From: Methanofollis liminatans DSM 4140
GTDB lineage: Archaea; Halobacteriota; Methanomicrobia; Methanomicrobiales; Methanofollaceae
Assembly: GCF_000275865.1 (NCBI RefSeq)
Contig: NZ_CM001555.1
Span: 1,886,967 to 1,950,966, forward strand
Direction: 5' to 3'
DNA: 64,000 nt
A program made the translations under genes and the position numbers. The notes under the pieces are model-generated. The model was not told the origin of the DNA. It saw only the letters and a program-made list of their open reading frames with translations, and did not search any database. Below, piece by piece: positions 17,701 through 26,165 of this stretch. Positions within the stretch are counted from its first letter, which is position 1. Each line of letters opens with the position of its first letter.

Positions 17701-20322
17701 CAGGAGGTGATCTATGATTCGTCGTTCTGGACGGGCCGGATACACCCCTCAGACCGGCAGCGCATCCTGGAAGAGGAAGTATCAACGCTCCCGGACGAGG
17801 GGCGTCTGACACTGGAATACCGGATCAGACACAAAGACGGGAAGTATCGGTGGCTCCACTCTGAAGTGAAACTTCTTCGGGACGAGGACGGGAACCCCTC
17901 CGAGGTGATCGGCTCTGCGATCGACATCTCTGAGAGGAAGCGGATCGAAGAGGCGCTCAGGGTGATGGACAGCGCGATCACCTCGTCCATCAATGCGATC
18001 ATCATCACCGATCTTGAAGGCGACCTCGTCTTTGCCAATAATTCGGCCCTGAGGCTCTGGGAATATGACGACATCAAAAGAGTGATCGGCAAACCTCTCG
18101 ATCGCTTCTGGCTGCCAAAGAAGAAGATCGCCAGGATCCTGGAGAAGATCGATCAGGACGGCGGATGGATGGGAGAGCTCGTCGGCAAAAAGAAGGGAGG
18201 AAAAAGATTCAATGCAAGCGTTGCGGCGAGCATGGTCTCCGACGAGGAGAACGATCCCCTCTGTATCATGCTCTCCTTCGTTGACATCACCGAGAAAGTC
18301 GAGATCGAGGAGGAGCTGGCGCGCTACCGCGGTCATCTAGAGGAACTGGTGATCGAGCGCACAGAGAAACTGACCGAGTCAAACGAAAGGCTCAGGGCCG
18401 AAGTGACCGAACGAAAACGTGCGGAAGAGGAGATCAGGGCGCTCAGCACCTTCAGGGAGAGCGTCATCGAGAACACCACCATGCTGCTTACCGTCACCGA
18501 TCTGGACGGGAACGTGACGGTGTGGAACCGTGCCGCCGAGGAGATCAGCGGTTATGGCAGGGACGATGTGGTGGGCGGCGATAGAGTCTGGAATCTCCTC
18601 GTGCCCGAAGATGAGAACGGCCAGCATATGATCTCGACGATACTGGCCGAACTCAAAACAGAGGGGCATGTCGAGAGTTTCGAGACGAGGATCCGTGCAA
18701 GAAACGGCGACGAGAAGATTCTCCAGTGGGGGGCGCGGATCCTGGAGGACGCCGCAGGCCAGCCCATCGGCGCGGTTCACATCGCACAGGACGTCACCAT
18801 ACGGCGGCGGATGGAGAGGACAATCAGGGAGAGCGAGGCACGCTACCGCGCCGTCGTCGAGGATCAGACCGAATGGATCTGCCGCTTCGGGCCAGATCTA
18901 CAGTTGACCTTCAGGAACGCGGCGTTCTCCCGCTCGTTCGGTCTCAAAACATCCACTCGATCCCCGGGATCCTTCAGAGACATTCTGCCTGCCGGTTTTG
19001 ACGACCTGCTCGCCTCTCTTGAGAGTAGTTCATTGCAAAGCGGACAGATTGTCAGGATTGAGGGGAAGGTAAGACGCGACGGCCAGAAAGAGCGCTGGCA
19101 CCAGTGGAGTGTCCGCGCCATCCCCGCATCCGACGGGTCGATCGCCGAGTACCAGGCGATCGGGAGAGACGTCACCGAGGTGAAGATTGCTGAGGAAGAG
19201 TTTGTCCGAACAGAAAAACTCCTTTCTCTCTCAGATCTTGCCGGCGGGATCGCCCACGACTTCAACAACGCCTTAACCTCGATCATGGGCAACCTGAACC
19301 TGGCCAAGATGAAAGTCGCGCCTGATGATTTCATATACCGCCGTCTGAGCGAGGCCGAAACGGCCACGGCACGCGCCGGGGAGATCACGAAGCAGCTCTT
19401 CAGTTTCTCAGACCGCTCCACGCCTGAAAAAGAGACGGTCGATATGGCCGACCTCATCCATGAAGCGGTCTCCTACTCTCTGCGCGGCTCGAAGAGCAGG
19501 TGCAGACTCGATCTCGAAGCCGCGGCGATGCCGGTGCACGTCGACGCCGCCCAGGTGCTCCAGGTGCTCCAGGCCCTGATCGTCAACGCCGAACAGGCGA
19601 TGCCCGGAGGGGGTGTGGTGACCGTCGCTGCCGCGCCTTTCGAGGTAGCAGGGGACGACCCCATTCCTCTGCCGGCAGGCACCTATGTGAGGGTCACCGT
19701 GCAGGACCATGGCACCGGCATCCGGCCCGAGCACCTGGGGCGGATCTTCGATCCCTACTTCACCACCAAGGAGCACGGCACAGGTCTCGGTCTCGCCGTG
19801 GCCCTGCCGATCATCAAGAACCATGGGGGCTGGCTCGACGTCGCCTCCACACCCGGGGAGGGTACGAACTTCTTCCTTTATCTGCCAGCATCGGCAAAAG
19901 ATATAGATGTGAAGGCCAAGCCAGAGGCGGTCCCCTCGACCGGGATGGGATCGATTCTCCTGATGGATGACGAGGCAGGAATTCTTGACACAACGAGCGA
20001 CATCCTCAGATATCTCGGCTATACCGTCACGACAGCACAGGACGGCGAGGAGGCCGTGAGACGCTTTGAAGAGGCACTGGAAGCAGGAACGCACTTTGAC
20101 GGCGTGATTCTGGATCTCACGGTTCCGGGTAAAATGGGTGGTCTGGAGACGCTGGAACGCCTCAAAGAACGGGATTCCGGGATAAAAGTCGTGGTGTCAA
20201 GCGGCTACCTGAACGATCCGATCATCAGAAAACCTGAGAAATATGGGTTTGCCGCAAGCATCTGCAAGCCCTATATGGTCCATGAACTGGGCAGAGTGCT
20301 CCAGGAAGTACTCTCCATCTGA
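14752..20322 (+). CDS. Giant multi-PAS/GAF hybrid sensor histidine kinase
   Basis: A 1856-residue signalling protein with no membrane segment, so a cytoplasmic sensor. About seven or eight PAS domains are recognisable by SEQRYR/SEARYR starts and PAC ends such as EVIGSAIDISERK (around 10-130, 255-370, 505-625, 630-755, 935-1065, 1070-1190, 1230-1350, 1355-1480). Two GAF-like blocks lie near 385-500 and 760-930. A coiled coil precedes residue 1230. The HisKA box is LAGGIAHDFNN with H1502; the ATPase has G boxes HGTGIR and GTGLGLA. A C-terminal receiver (about 1735-1850) has D1739-D1740 and the phospho-acceptor D1788. The start codon is probably TTG. It has no output domain, so phosphate is presumably relayed to another protein. 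Confidence 0.93.
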   Translation: MESSKLNIRNQEIAHLHQAIDPASDGVLLIDQEGVVIYVNEVFREDYGLSPEAFIGRDAIEVIESEIAPLFHNPEGFITKIEATYRKGRDAGGLEWAMRGEKIRWIAYSSEIVRHGPLKGSRIDLFRNLSRTKDVEAALHISRQLNEALTATHGLPGCRTTPNLAIVSADEPFQRLFGIRTGASTITDLISPSIGGDLGQRLAALTPSAPETRIPEERGEWRVYGLFDDEGILSELEWSWQAPGGRSIETGVQQPTQNEESLIFREDKNGMIVSVDGTYRHMTGIVPEELQGTAILSIVSPAEREAISRARQAISSGQFLSVECACHLSLPASRGEALLFVVQISPVKDREEYPDGFLWIARPTGDRVSTRSGNMPSVGKARSARGEIRCLKALLQLLQDEETSEKVLLSGAATMICSGVPWIQGVSIQVEEGFTVSAGATEGEKAVFLLGRGAPAGEMVFHITRDAGEPTAQTDVLKAIAEGVSGYLSRNIANKAAKSQEKYYLTVFETTGTVSFMLEPSLRVVMANREFHRFFNLKPEDIQKGIEWTALVPEEERSRIRQYHELRRADPGSVPSTYECRVIAGDGMSRDVVVNVSLIPGTERSVISLLDITAKKETEFELRESEQRYRLIAENATDIIFTLGSDLTFTYVSPSFERLIGRPAAGVIAHPITEFISPQSSSVFSDAVQGILTPISPDESAASQVLEVEAIRADGESAWMEVQINALREENGSEVGLMGVMREISERKNAEEREIRYVSELSFLSSAAMSFVELPPEEEIYRFISEHLCEILDETLVFVADYDEVDDSFSLRAISGVDEDEHPRLYSLSRSIKGMRLALPEEVKVELKGGMLIPLSEGAVSSTLGSPAWSLARTFVGGGQVQYAAIGIARGETLFGCVVLVQKNEIQIEKISTIETFAHLSSVVLQRRRLETEQESERSHLKHILSSSPVVIYASEAPSNGESGMGPITFVTDNITTLLGYEPQEVIYDSSFWTGRIHPSDRQRILEEEVSTLPDEGRLTLEYRIRHKDGKYRWLHSEVKLLRDEDGNPSEVIGSAIDISERKRIEEALRVMDSAITSSINAIIITDLEGDLVFANNSALRLWEYDDIKRVIGKPLDRFWLPKKKIARILEKIDQDGGWMGELVGKKKGGKRFNASVAASMVSDEENDPLCIMLSFVDITEKVEIEEELARYRGHLEELVIERTEKLTESNERLRAEVTERKRAEEEIRALSTFRESVIENTTMLLTVTDLDGNVTVWNRAAEEISGYGRDDVVGGDRVWNLLVPEDENGQHMISTILAELKTEGHVESFETRIRARNGDEKILQWGARILEDAAGQPIGAVHIAQDVTIRRRMERTIRESEARYRAVVEDQTEWICRFGPDLQLTFRNAAFSRSFGLKTSTRSPGSFRDILPAGFDDLLASLESSSLQSGQIVRIEGKVRRDGQKERWHQWSVRAIPASDGSIAEYQAIGRDVTEVKIAEEEFVRTEKLLSLSDLAGGIAHDFNNALTSIMGNLNLAKMKVAPDDFIYRRLSEAETATARAGEITKQLFSFSDRSTPEKETVDMADLIHEAVSYSLRGSKSRCRLDLEAAAMPVHVDAAQVLQVLQALIVNAEQAMPGGGVVTVAAAPFEVAGDDPIPLPAGTYVRVTVQDHGTGIRPEHLGRIFDPYFTTKEHGTGLGLAVALPIIKNHGGWLDVASTPGEGTNFFLYLPASAKDIDVKAKPEAVPSTGMGSILLMDDEAGILDTTSDILRYLGYTVTTAQDGEEAVRRFEEALEAGTHFDGVILDLTVPGKMGGLETLERLKERDSGIKVVVSSGYLNDPIIRKPEKYGFAASICKPYMVHELGRVLQEVLSI

Positions 20323-20324
20323 AC

Positions 20325-20330
20325 TTTTTT
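20325..20330 (+). terminator. Short T-tract after the kinase gene
   Basis: Six T residues directly after the stop codon, before the TPR gene at 20374. A weak archaeal terminator is possible. Confidence 0.3.
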
Positions 20331-20373
20331 CATCATCCTTATTGCGCCGGGGAGTACATGTGTCCTTGCGCGA

Positions 20374-22152
20374 ATGACAGACGAACCATCAGATGATCCC
20401 CGGAAGGAGGCGTTTGCCCTCTATGAAGAGGGGCGGTACCAGGAGTCGATCGGCGTGTGCACCAGGACGCCAGGGGACGCCTCTCTTGCCGTCCTCGTCG
20501 CCAAAAACCTTGTTGCGCTCGGCGAATACGAAGAGGCAGAGGCACAGGTGCGAGATCTCCTGGTGAAAATGCCCGAGTCTTCCTATCTTCACAGCTTTCT
20601 CGGCGGGGTGCTCGCCGCCAGGGGTGCGGACGGCGCAATCGCAGAGTACGCAGAGGCAATCCAGCTCGATCCGGGAAACGAAGAGGCGCTTCGCGCCTAC
20701 TCGGCCTATTTCACCGGCTCCGGCGATCACCGCTCAGCCATCCCCCTGCTCTCGGCGCTTGCCCGCCTCTCGGGAAAGCGCGAGGATGCCATAGCGCTGG
20801 TGCGCTGTCTGATCGAGGCGGGAGAAGGAGAAGAGGCGCTTGTCGCATATGAAGAACTTCTCGGGAGCACAGGGGCCGACGTGGATTATATCGACGCCCT
20901 GATGGTGGCCGGCCGCCACCGGGAAGCCGCAGCAGCATCGATCAACGCCTTCAGGGAGAGAAAGGACCCGACGTTTCTGCGCCAGTACCTTGCCGCCGTG
21001 GCCGCATTCGACAGGAAGGGCGCATTGAAACTCTTCCCCCACTTCTTAAAGGACTGCCCGGACGACGACCTCGCCTTCGACCATGTCCTCCTCTTAAAGT
21101 CGGAAGGACGCTGCAGGGAGGCACTGGAAGGGTGCGAGGAACTCATCGCCCGGAACCCCCACCCGATCTACCAACTTGTGGCCTGCGAACTCATCGCCGC
21201 CACCGGAAGTACCGACCTCGCCCGTCAGGGCTACGAAGGGCTGATCGGAGAGGAGATGCACCGTATGGACGATCCGGAAAGCCTGGGCATGGTTATCGAA
21301 GCATATGAGGGATTTTTGAGAAAGACATTAAACCCTACGACCGTCCCCCCGTGTTACCTGGCCACGGTCTCGTCTGACGCAAACGTGGTCAGCCTCATCA
21401 GGACAGGGCTGTTCTATGCCTCGTTCGGGCATACAACAGAGGCTGCGGAGTGGCTGTACCGCGCATACCGGATCGACTTCCTCAACGGCGGCATCGAATA
21501 CGCCCGGTTCCTCGCCGGGCAGGGGGAGATGCGTGAGTGCGAGAAGGTGCTCATGCACATCCTCGCCAATATTAAACGGGACGCAGACCTGGTGAGGGTG
21601 GCCGAAGCGGTCATCGACGCCGGCACCGACTGGAAGGGTATGCGCCGGTTGATCGATGCCCTCATCGACCGCTTCTCCGCCGCCGTCAGATCGCTTGGCC
21701 CGGGCGGGATCGAGGTCTTTGCACGCATATATCTCCGCGCGGCAGAAGAGGCGTTTTCAGTCGGGGAGTATGCCAGATGCAAGGAATGCTCGCTCCGCGG
21801 CCTTGATATGGCGCGGAAGAACCCGGAAACATTCTTCGACCTGATCAGGCGCTGCAAGGAGGCGACCGTCGCCGAGAGGCCGGCCCTCCCTCTCCGAAAC
21901 AGGAAGCCTTCCGGGCCTGTGGATGAGACAGCGCCCGATCTTGGACTGGACGAGCGAGAAGAGGCACTCGTCGCCTTTTTACGGCAGCACCGCGAGAGCA
22001 ATGAGGAGGAGCTCCGCAAGGTGCTCGGCACGCGCCGCGTGAGCGGGGCGATTAACCGCCTGATCAGAAAAGCCTCCGACGCCGGCGTCACGCTCATCGA
22101 GAAGAGAGGGATGGGAGAGCACGGCGAGGTCTATATCTACTGCGGAAAGTGA
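20374..22152 (+). CDS. TPR-repeat protein with C-terminal winged helix
   Basis: A 592-residue protein. Residues 1-430 are helical repeats of the tetratricopeptide type (for example ALYEEGRYQESIGVC, NLVALGEYEEAEAQV, AIQLDPGNEEALRAYS). The middle (430-500) continues in helical repeats (EAFSVGEYARCKECSLRGLD). Residues 515-592 look like a winged helix (EEELRKVLGTRRVSGAINRL, ending GEVYIYCGK), suggesting DNA or protein binding. Its stop is only four bases before the BrxD-like ATPase, so the two are very probably one operon. No name is known to me; a scaffold or loader for the ATPase is an inference. Confidence 0.85.
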   Translation: MTDEPSDDPRKEAFALYEEGRYQESIGVCTRTPGDASLAVLVAKNLVALGEYEEAEAQVRDLLVKMPESSYLHSFLGGVLAARGADGAIAEYAEAIQLDPGNEEALRAYSAYFTGSGDHRSAIPLLSALARLSGKREDAIALVRCLIEAGEGEEALVAYEELLGSTGADVDYIDALMVAGRHREAAAASINAFRERKDPTFLRQYLAAVAAFDRKGALKLFPHFLKDCPDDDLAFDHVLLLKSEGRCREALEGCEELIARNPHPIYQLVACELIAATGSTDLARQGYEGLIGEEMHRMDDPESLGMVIEAYEGFLRKTLNPTTVPPCYLATVSSDANVVSLIRTGLFYASFGHTTEAAEWLYRAYRIDFLNGGIEYARFLAGQGEMRECEKVLMHILANIKRDADLVRVAEAVIDAGTDWKGMRRLIDALIDRFSAAVRSLGPGGIEVFARIYLRAAEEAFSVGEYARCKECSLRGLDMARKNPETFFDLIRRCKEATVAERPALPLRNRKPSGPVDETAPDLGLDEREEALVAFLRQHRESNEEELRKVLGTRRVSGAINRLIRKASDAGVTLIEKRGMGEHGEVYIYCGK

Positions 22153-22156
22153 AACG

Positions 22157-23434
22157 ATGGACGGAAACAAAGCAGAAAGCATCGGGATCGTCAACGCCCT
22201 CAGAAGGGGAACCGTCCCGGCGTCCGGGCTTGAACGGCTCGCTGTCGGTCTTGCGGTGGAAGAGCGGGTGATCGGTGGGCAGCTTGACTATACAGCCTCC
22301 GGCGGGGCCGACGTAAAGTTCGTCCGCGGAGAATACGGGAGCGGAAAGACATTTCTGGTGGCGCGCGCCCTTGAGATCGCCCGGAGTAAGGGGTTTGCGA
22401 CAGCCCATGTAATGATCTCCGGGGACACGCCCCTCCACAAACTCAGCGCCCTGTACTTCCGCATCCTCTCCTCCCTGCGGACGGCCGAGCACGAACACGC
22501 CCTCAAGGAGATCGTGGACAACTGGATCTTCTCCATCGAGGAGCGGATCATCGAGGTGGAAGGCGCTGCCGAGGAGGACGAGGCCCTCGAAGCAGGAACG
22601 GTGGAGCGGATCGAGGCCGCGCTCGCCGACATATCGACGGTGAACCCGGCCCTTGCTGCCGCATTGCGCGTCTATTATACGGCGAACAACGCCGGGGACT
22701 TTCCCCTCGCCCAGGCGGCGCTCGGCTGGCTCTCGGGCGAACCCCATATCGGCCGGGACTTCAGGCGGGCGGCCGGTGTGAAGGGGGAGGTGGACGACAT
22801 ATCGGCCTTTGTCTTCCTGCAGGGGATCGTGCGGATCGTCAGGGCGGCCGGATACGCCGGGATTGCCGTAGCCGTCGACGAGGTCGAGACCGTGCAGGCC
22901 CTGCCCTCGAACCTCCGCGAGAAGGGGTATAACAACCTCCGCCAGATCGTCGACGCCGTCGACCGCGGGGAGATGCCCCACTGTTACTTCCTCTTCACCG
23001 GTACGCCGGCTTTCTTCGAGGGCTCGAAGGGGATCAGGTCGCTCCCTCCGCTCTACGACCGCCTGCGGGTAGTCGGTACCGACGGCGTCGCAAACCCACT
23101 GCAGGCGCAGATCGTTCTGCGGCCCTTCGACATGGACAAACTGGAGGAAGCGGCACTGAACGTATCTGGCATCTACGCCGACGCCGCATCGCCGGTGGAC
23201 CGGAGCCGGATCTCTCACCGGTTTATCAGGTCGATGATCGACCGGATCACCTCGCGCTTCGGCGGGCGTGTCGATGTGATCCCGAGAATCTTCCTGCGGG
23301 AGTTCGTGGACATCCTGGACAAGTGCGAACTCTATCCGGACTATGATCCGTCTTCGGCCTATGCCTTCGACGCCGGGAAGGTGAAGGGAGAACTGCGGGA
23401 GGAGGAAGAGGCATTCCTCGAGGTCGAGTTGTAA
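22157..23434 (+). CDS. BrxC/BrxD-like P-loop ATPase (DUF2791 group)
   Basis: A 425-residue ATPase. The N-terminus IVNALRRGTVPASGLERLAVG and the following FVRGEYGSGKTF, with Walker A GEYGSGKT at 58-65, are hallmarks of the BREX-system ATP-binding family. The PHIGRDFRRAAGVKG segment (196-210) and the Walker B region IAVAVDEVE (D241-E242) also fit. A sensor-like FTGTPAFFEG and PPLYDRLR follow. In bacteria BrxD accompanies phage-defence genes, but no methylase, PglZ or helicase is present here. It is tightly coupled to the TPR-wHTH gene. The function in this context is unknown. Confidence 0.85.
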   Translation: MDGNKAESIGIVNALRRGTVPASGLERLAVGLAVEERVIGGQLDYTASGGADVKFVRGEYGSGKTFLVARALEIARSKGFATAHVMISGDTPLHKLSALYFRILSSLRTAEHEHALKEIVDNWIFSIEERIIEVEGAAEEDEALEAGTVERIEAALADISTVNPALAAALRVYYTANNAGDFPLAQAALGWLSGEPHIGRDFRRAAGVKGEVDDISAFVFLQGIVRIVRAAGYAGIAVAVDEVETVQALPSNLREKGYNNLRQIVDAVDRGEMPHCYFLFTGTPAFFEGSKGIRSLPPLYDRLRVVGTDGVANPLQAQIVLRPFDMDKLEEAALNVSGIYADAASPVDRSRISHRFIRSMIDRITSRFGGRVDVIPRIFLREFVDILDKCELYPDYDPSSAYAFDAGKVKGELREEEEAFLEVEL

Positions 23435-23442
23435 AGGGAGGG

Positions 23443-23452
23443 CGTTTATAGC
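23443..23452 (+). promoter_or_regulatory. TATA-like box of the OB-HD gene
   Basis: GCGTTTATAGCC lies about 25-30 bases before the ATG at 23474, which suggests a leaderless transcript independent of the upstream ATPase gene. Confidence 0.4.
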
Positions 23453-23473
23453 CCGCGGTTCCCATCTCTTCTG

Positions 23474-24436
23474 ATGACCGACGCCAGGAATAAACAGGTC
23501 TATCTTTCAGAGATCGCCGACGGGGACCGGGTCGACGATCTCTTCCTCGTCCTGAGACGAGAAGTGAAGCGGAAGAAAGACGGAAACCCCTATATTTTCG
23601 CCATCGTCGCCGACCGCTCCGGGACGGCGCCCTGCACTATCTGGGGAACAGCAACCTGCGGCGAAACGCTGCTTGAAACTTGCGCGGCCCTCGAAGTGGG
23701 CAGGGTGTTTCGCATATCAGGAAAGGTCTCCGCCTTTAATAGTTCCCTGCAGATCAGCGTGAATGAAGGCGTCGAGTACCTGGGGCAGCCGGTTCCGGAA
23801 TCAACGATCGAACCGGCAGATTATGTCAGGATGAATACCGACATTGACACCCTGAAACGCGGGGTCCTGGACCTGATCGCAACGATTGCCAATCCCACCC
23901 TGAAAGATGTGGTGCTGGAGGCGATCTCGGGTGCAGATGGTTTTTTCGAGAAACCTGCAGCAAAAGGGCGGCATCATGAATACCCGGGCGGGCTTGCCGA
24001 GCACACCCTTGAAACGGCGAGGATTGCAGCGGCCGGATGCGACGCCATCGATGTCGGATCCAATCGGGACCTGATCATCGCCGGCGCGCTCCTCCACGAC
24101 ATCGGCAAGGCGTTTTCTTTCGAACGATCAGGCCTGTGCTTTGTTGCGCGGCCCGAGTATGATCTGGTCGGGCATGTCAGCCTCGGCGTCACCTACCTGG
24201 AGCGGTTCAGATCCCGCCTCCCATCCGACATCTTCTCCCACCTCACGCACATCGTCCAGTCGCACCACGGCCCCCACGGCGAGGTGGCCTGCCAGACGCC
24301 AGAGGCATGGACCGTCCACATCGCCGACTATGCCAGCGCCACCCTGCGGGAGGTGGCGGACGATCAGGCTGCCCTCGAGCCTGGGTCAGGGACGCGGACC
24401 GGCAGAAAGTGCGGCGGGCCGGTGTGGCGGTTTTGA
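23474..24436 (+). CDS. OB-fold plus HD-domain phosphohydrolase (YhaM-like)
   Basis: A 320-residue protein. Residues 1-115 form an OB-fold nucleic-acid-binding domain (YLSEIADGDRVDDLFLVLRR, then IWGTA and VFRISGKVSAFN). Residues 150-300 are an HD domain: HHEYPGGLAEHTLETA, LLHDIGKAF with the metal-binding HD, a distal SHHG, and HIADYAS. This is the layout of the YhaM/CBF1 3'-to-5' exoribonucleases. The C-terminal 20 residues look random, so a late frame change is possible but not shown. It follows the ATPase by 39 bases. Confidence 0.85.
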   Translation: MTDARNKQVYLSEIADGDRVDDLFLVLRREVKRKKDGNPYIFAIVADRSGTAPCTIWGTATCGETLLETCAALEVGRVFRISGKVSAFNSSLQISVNEGVEYLGQPVPESTIEPADYVRMNTDIDTLKRGVLDLIATIANPTLKDVVLEAISGADGFFEKPAAKGRHHEYPGGLAEHTLETARIAAAGCDAIDVGSNRDLIIAGALLHDIGKAFSFERSGLCFVARPEYDLVGHVSLGVTYLERFRSRLPSDIFSHLTHIVQSHHGPHGEVACQTPEAWTVHIADYASATLREVADDQAALEPGSGTRTGRKCGGPVWRF

Positions 24437-24862
24437 GGGGTATTCCAGGATAGTCTCACGAAAAGACGCGAAGAGATGAAGATTTTTCAGGGCTGTGGCG
24501 TTCTCTCGTGTGCAGGGATGGGAATGCGGGAACGCCTCTGCCAGGTGGCCTGCTGCCCCGTCAGACTGCGATTGGGGGGGGGGATAGACAGACCACTCAG
24601 GCACGCCCGTCCATCATTTTTCATCGACAGGTATTCCGCCCTCCCCCTCCTCGCATATCCAGGGCAATCGCACGCGGGGGTCAGGGGCAATCACCCACGG
24701 TGCGAAGGTGGGGGAAGGCGAATGAATCACGCGTGCATCCGGAAAAGTGAAGATTTCTACAAAGCTGTTTTATTATTTTTTCGCGTCCTTCGCGTCTTCG
24801 CGTGAAGTTGTAAAAAATCCCCCACCCCCTGCCGGCCCCCCCAAGCCACCAGAAAAAAGTAT
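24437..24862. other. Non-coding gap with imperfect inverted repeats
   Basis: No credible gene in 426 bases. It contains the inverted-repeat-bounded element described separately, and a run of ten G at 24574-24583, a possible slippage site. A T-run on the minus strand (24853-24858) lies just past the hisD stop and may terminate hisD. Confidence 0.6.
24455..24805. repeat. Inverted-repeat-bounded element
   Basis: The left end TCACGAAAAGACGCG (24456-24470) matches the reverse complement of the right end (24791-24805), TCACGCGAAGACGCG, at 13 of 15 positions. The right side also has tandem TTCGCGTCC/TTCGCGTCT units. The motif recurs near 46.03-46.11 kb. No transposase is encoded between the ends. 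It may be a MITE-like or regulatory repeat family. Confidence 0.4.
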
Positions 24863-26119
24863 TCAGTCTTTTTTCCGCCTGCGGATCCTGACCGACTCTG
24901 CATGGGCATGGAGCCCCTCGGCGGTGGCAAGCGTCTCGACGACCCCGCCAAGCCACTCAAGGCCCTCCCTGTCGATCATCTGGACCGAGGAGGTCTTGCA
25001 GAAGTGGTGGACGTCAAGACCCGAGAAGACCCGGGCGAAGCCTGCCGTGGGAAGGACGTGGTTGGTCCCCGAGGCGTAGTCGCCGAATGCGACGGCGGTA
25101 TACGGCCCGACGAAGATCGATCCGGCGTTGTGGACGGCGTTGAGGGTCGAGAGCGGGTCGGCGACCTGGATGGAGAGGTGCTCAGGGGCGACGTAGTCCA
25201 TGGCGGCGATCGCCTCGTCGAGATCGGCGGCGACGACATAGCCCGAGTTCCCGAGGGCGGCCTCGATGATCGAGCGGCGCGGGGCGTTCTTCATCTGGCG
25301 TTTGATCTCGGCGCCGACCTTTGCGGGCAGCGCCGCGTCGGTGGTGATGAGAACGCATCCCGCATGGGGGTCGTGCTCGGCCTGGGCAAGGACGTCAGCA
25401 GCGACGAATGCCGGATCTGCCGTGCTGTCGGCGAGAATGCCGATCTCCGAGGGGCCGGCTGGAAAGTCGATCTCGGCATGCTCCCGCAGCATCATCTTGG
25501 CGGCGGTGACGTAAACGTTGCCTGGTCCGACGATCTTCTGGACCGGATCGATGCTCTCGGTCCCGAGGGCCATCGCCGCGATCGCCTGGGCGCCGCCGAC
25601 GCGGTAGCACTCGTCCACACCGGCGATGTCGAGAGCGACGAGGGTGAGGGGGTGGACCGGCGGCGGGGTGCAGACACAGATCTCAGGGACGCCAGCCACC
25701 TGCGCCGGAACGGTGGTCATCAGGGCCGTTGAGGGGTAGGCCGCCCGTCCACCCGGGACATAGGCGCCGATCCGGTCGAGCGGTGTGGTCTTGACGCCGA
25801 CGATGACGCCGGGCTCCACCTCCTCAAGCCAGAGCGAACGGTTGCGCTGGAGCTCGTGGAACCTCCTGATATGCGCCTCGGCTTCGGCGAGGCTCTCGAT
25901 CAGAGAGTCCTCAACCTCCTCGTACGCCCCCTCGAACTCTTCCGGGGTGACGGCGAGGTCTTCGAGAACGATCCGGTCGAATTCTTTCGTGAACCGGTAG
26001 AGCGCTTCGTCGCCATCTTTCCGCACACCCTCGACGATCGCAGCGACGGCCGCGCCCACGCCTGCAAGGTCTGAGCGCCGCCGCTCCTGCCATTCCTCAA
26101 TATCCAGCGCCTTCCACAT
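24863..26119 (-). CDS. hisD: Histidinol dehydrogenase
   Basis: A 418-residue NAD- and zinc-dependent enzyme that oxidises histidinol twice to histidine, the last step of the pathway. Recognised by YVPGGRAAYPSTALMTTVPA, IVGPGNVYVTAAKMML, AGPSEIGILAD, and the VAPEHLSIQV and NHVLPTAGFA motifs. Length is normal. It stands alone, away from hisC, and is divergent from the wtp transporter. Confidence 0.96.
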   Translation of the reverse strand: MWKALDIEEWQERRRSDLAGVGAAVAAIVEGVRKDGDEALYRFTKEFDRIVLEDLAVTPEEFEGAYEEVEDSLIESLAEAEAHIRRFHELQRNRSLWLEEVEPGVIVGVKTTPLDRIGAYVPGGRAAYPSTALMTTVPAQVAGVPEICVCTPPPVHPLTLVALDIAGVDECYRVGGAQAIAAMALGTESIDPVQKIVGPGNVYVTAAKMMLREHAEIDFPAGPSEIGILADSTADPAFVAADVLAQAEHDPHAGCVLITTDAALPAKVGAEIKRQMKNAPRRSIIEAALGNSGYVVAADLDEAIAAMDYVAPEHLSIQVADPLSTLNAVHNAGSIFVGPYTAVAFGDYASGTNHVLPTAGFARVFSGLDVHHFCKTSSVQMIDREGLEWLGGVVETLATAEGLHAHAESVRIRRRKKD

Positions 26120-26165
26120 GGTGCAGATAGGTTGGTGGCGGCACCATTAAGACTTGCCATAGCCG

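Noticed and set aside
22157-23434. A complete BREX defence locus
   Set aside because: Only a BrxD-like ATPase is present; the flanking genes are a histidine kinase, a TPR protein, an OB-HD protein and hisD.
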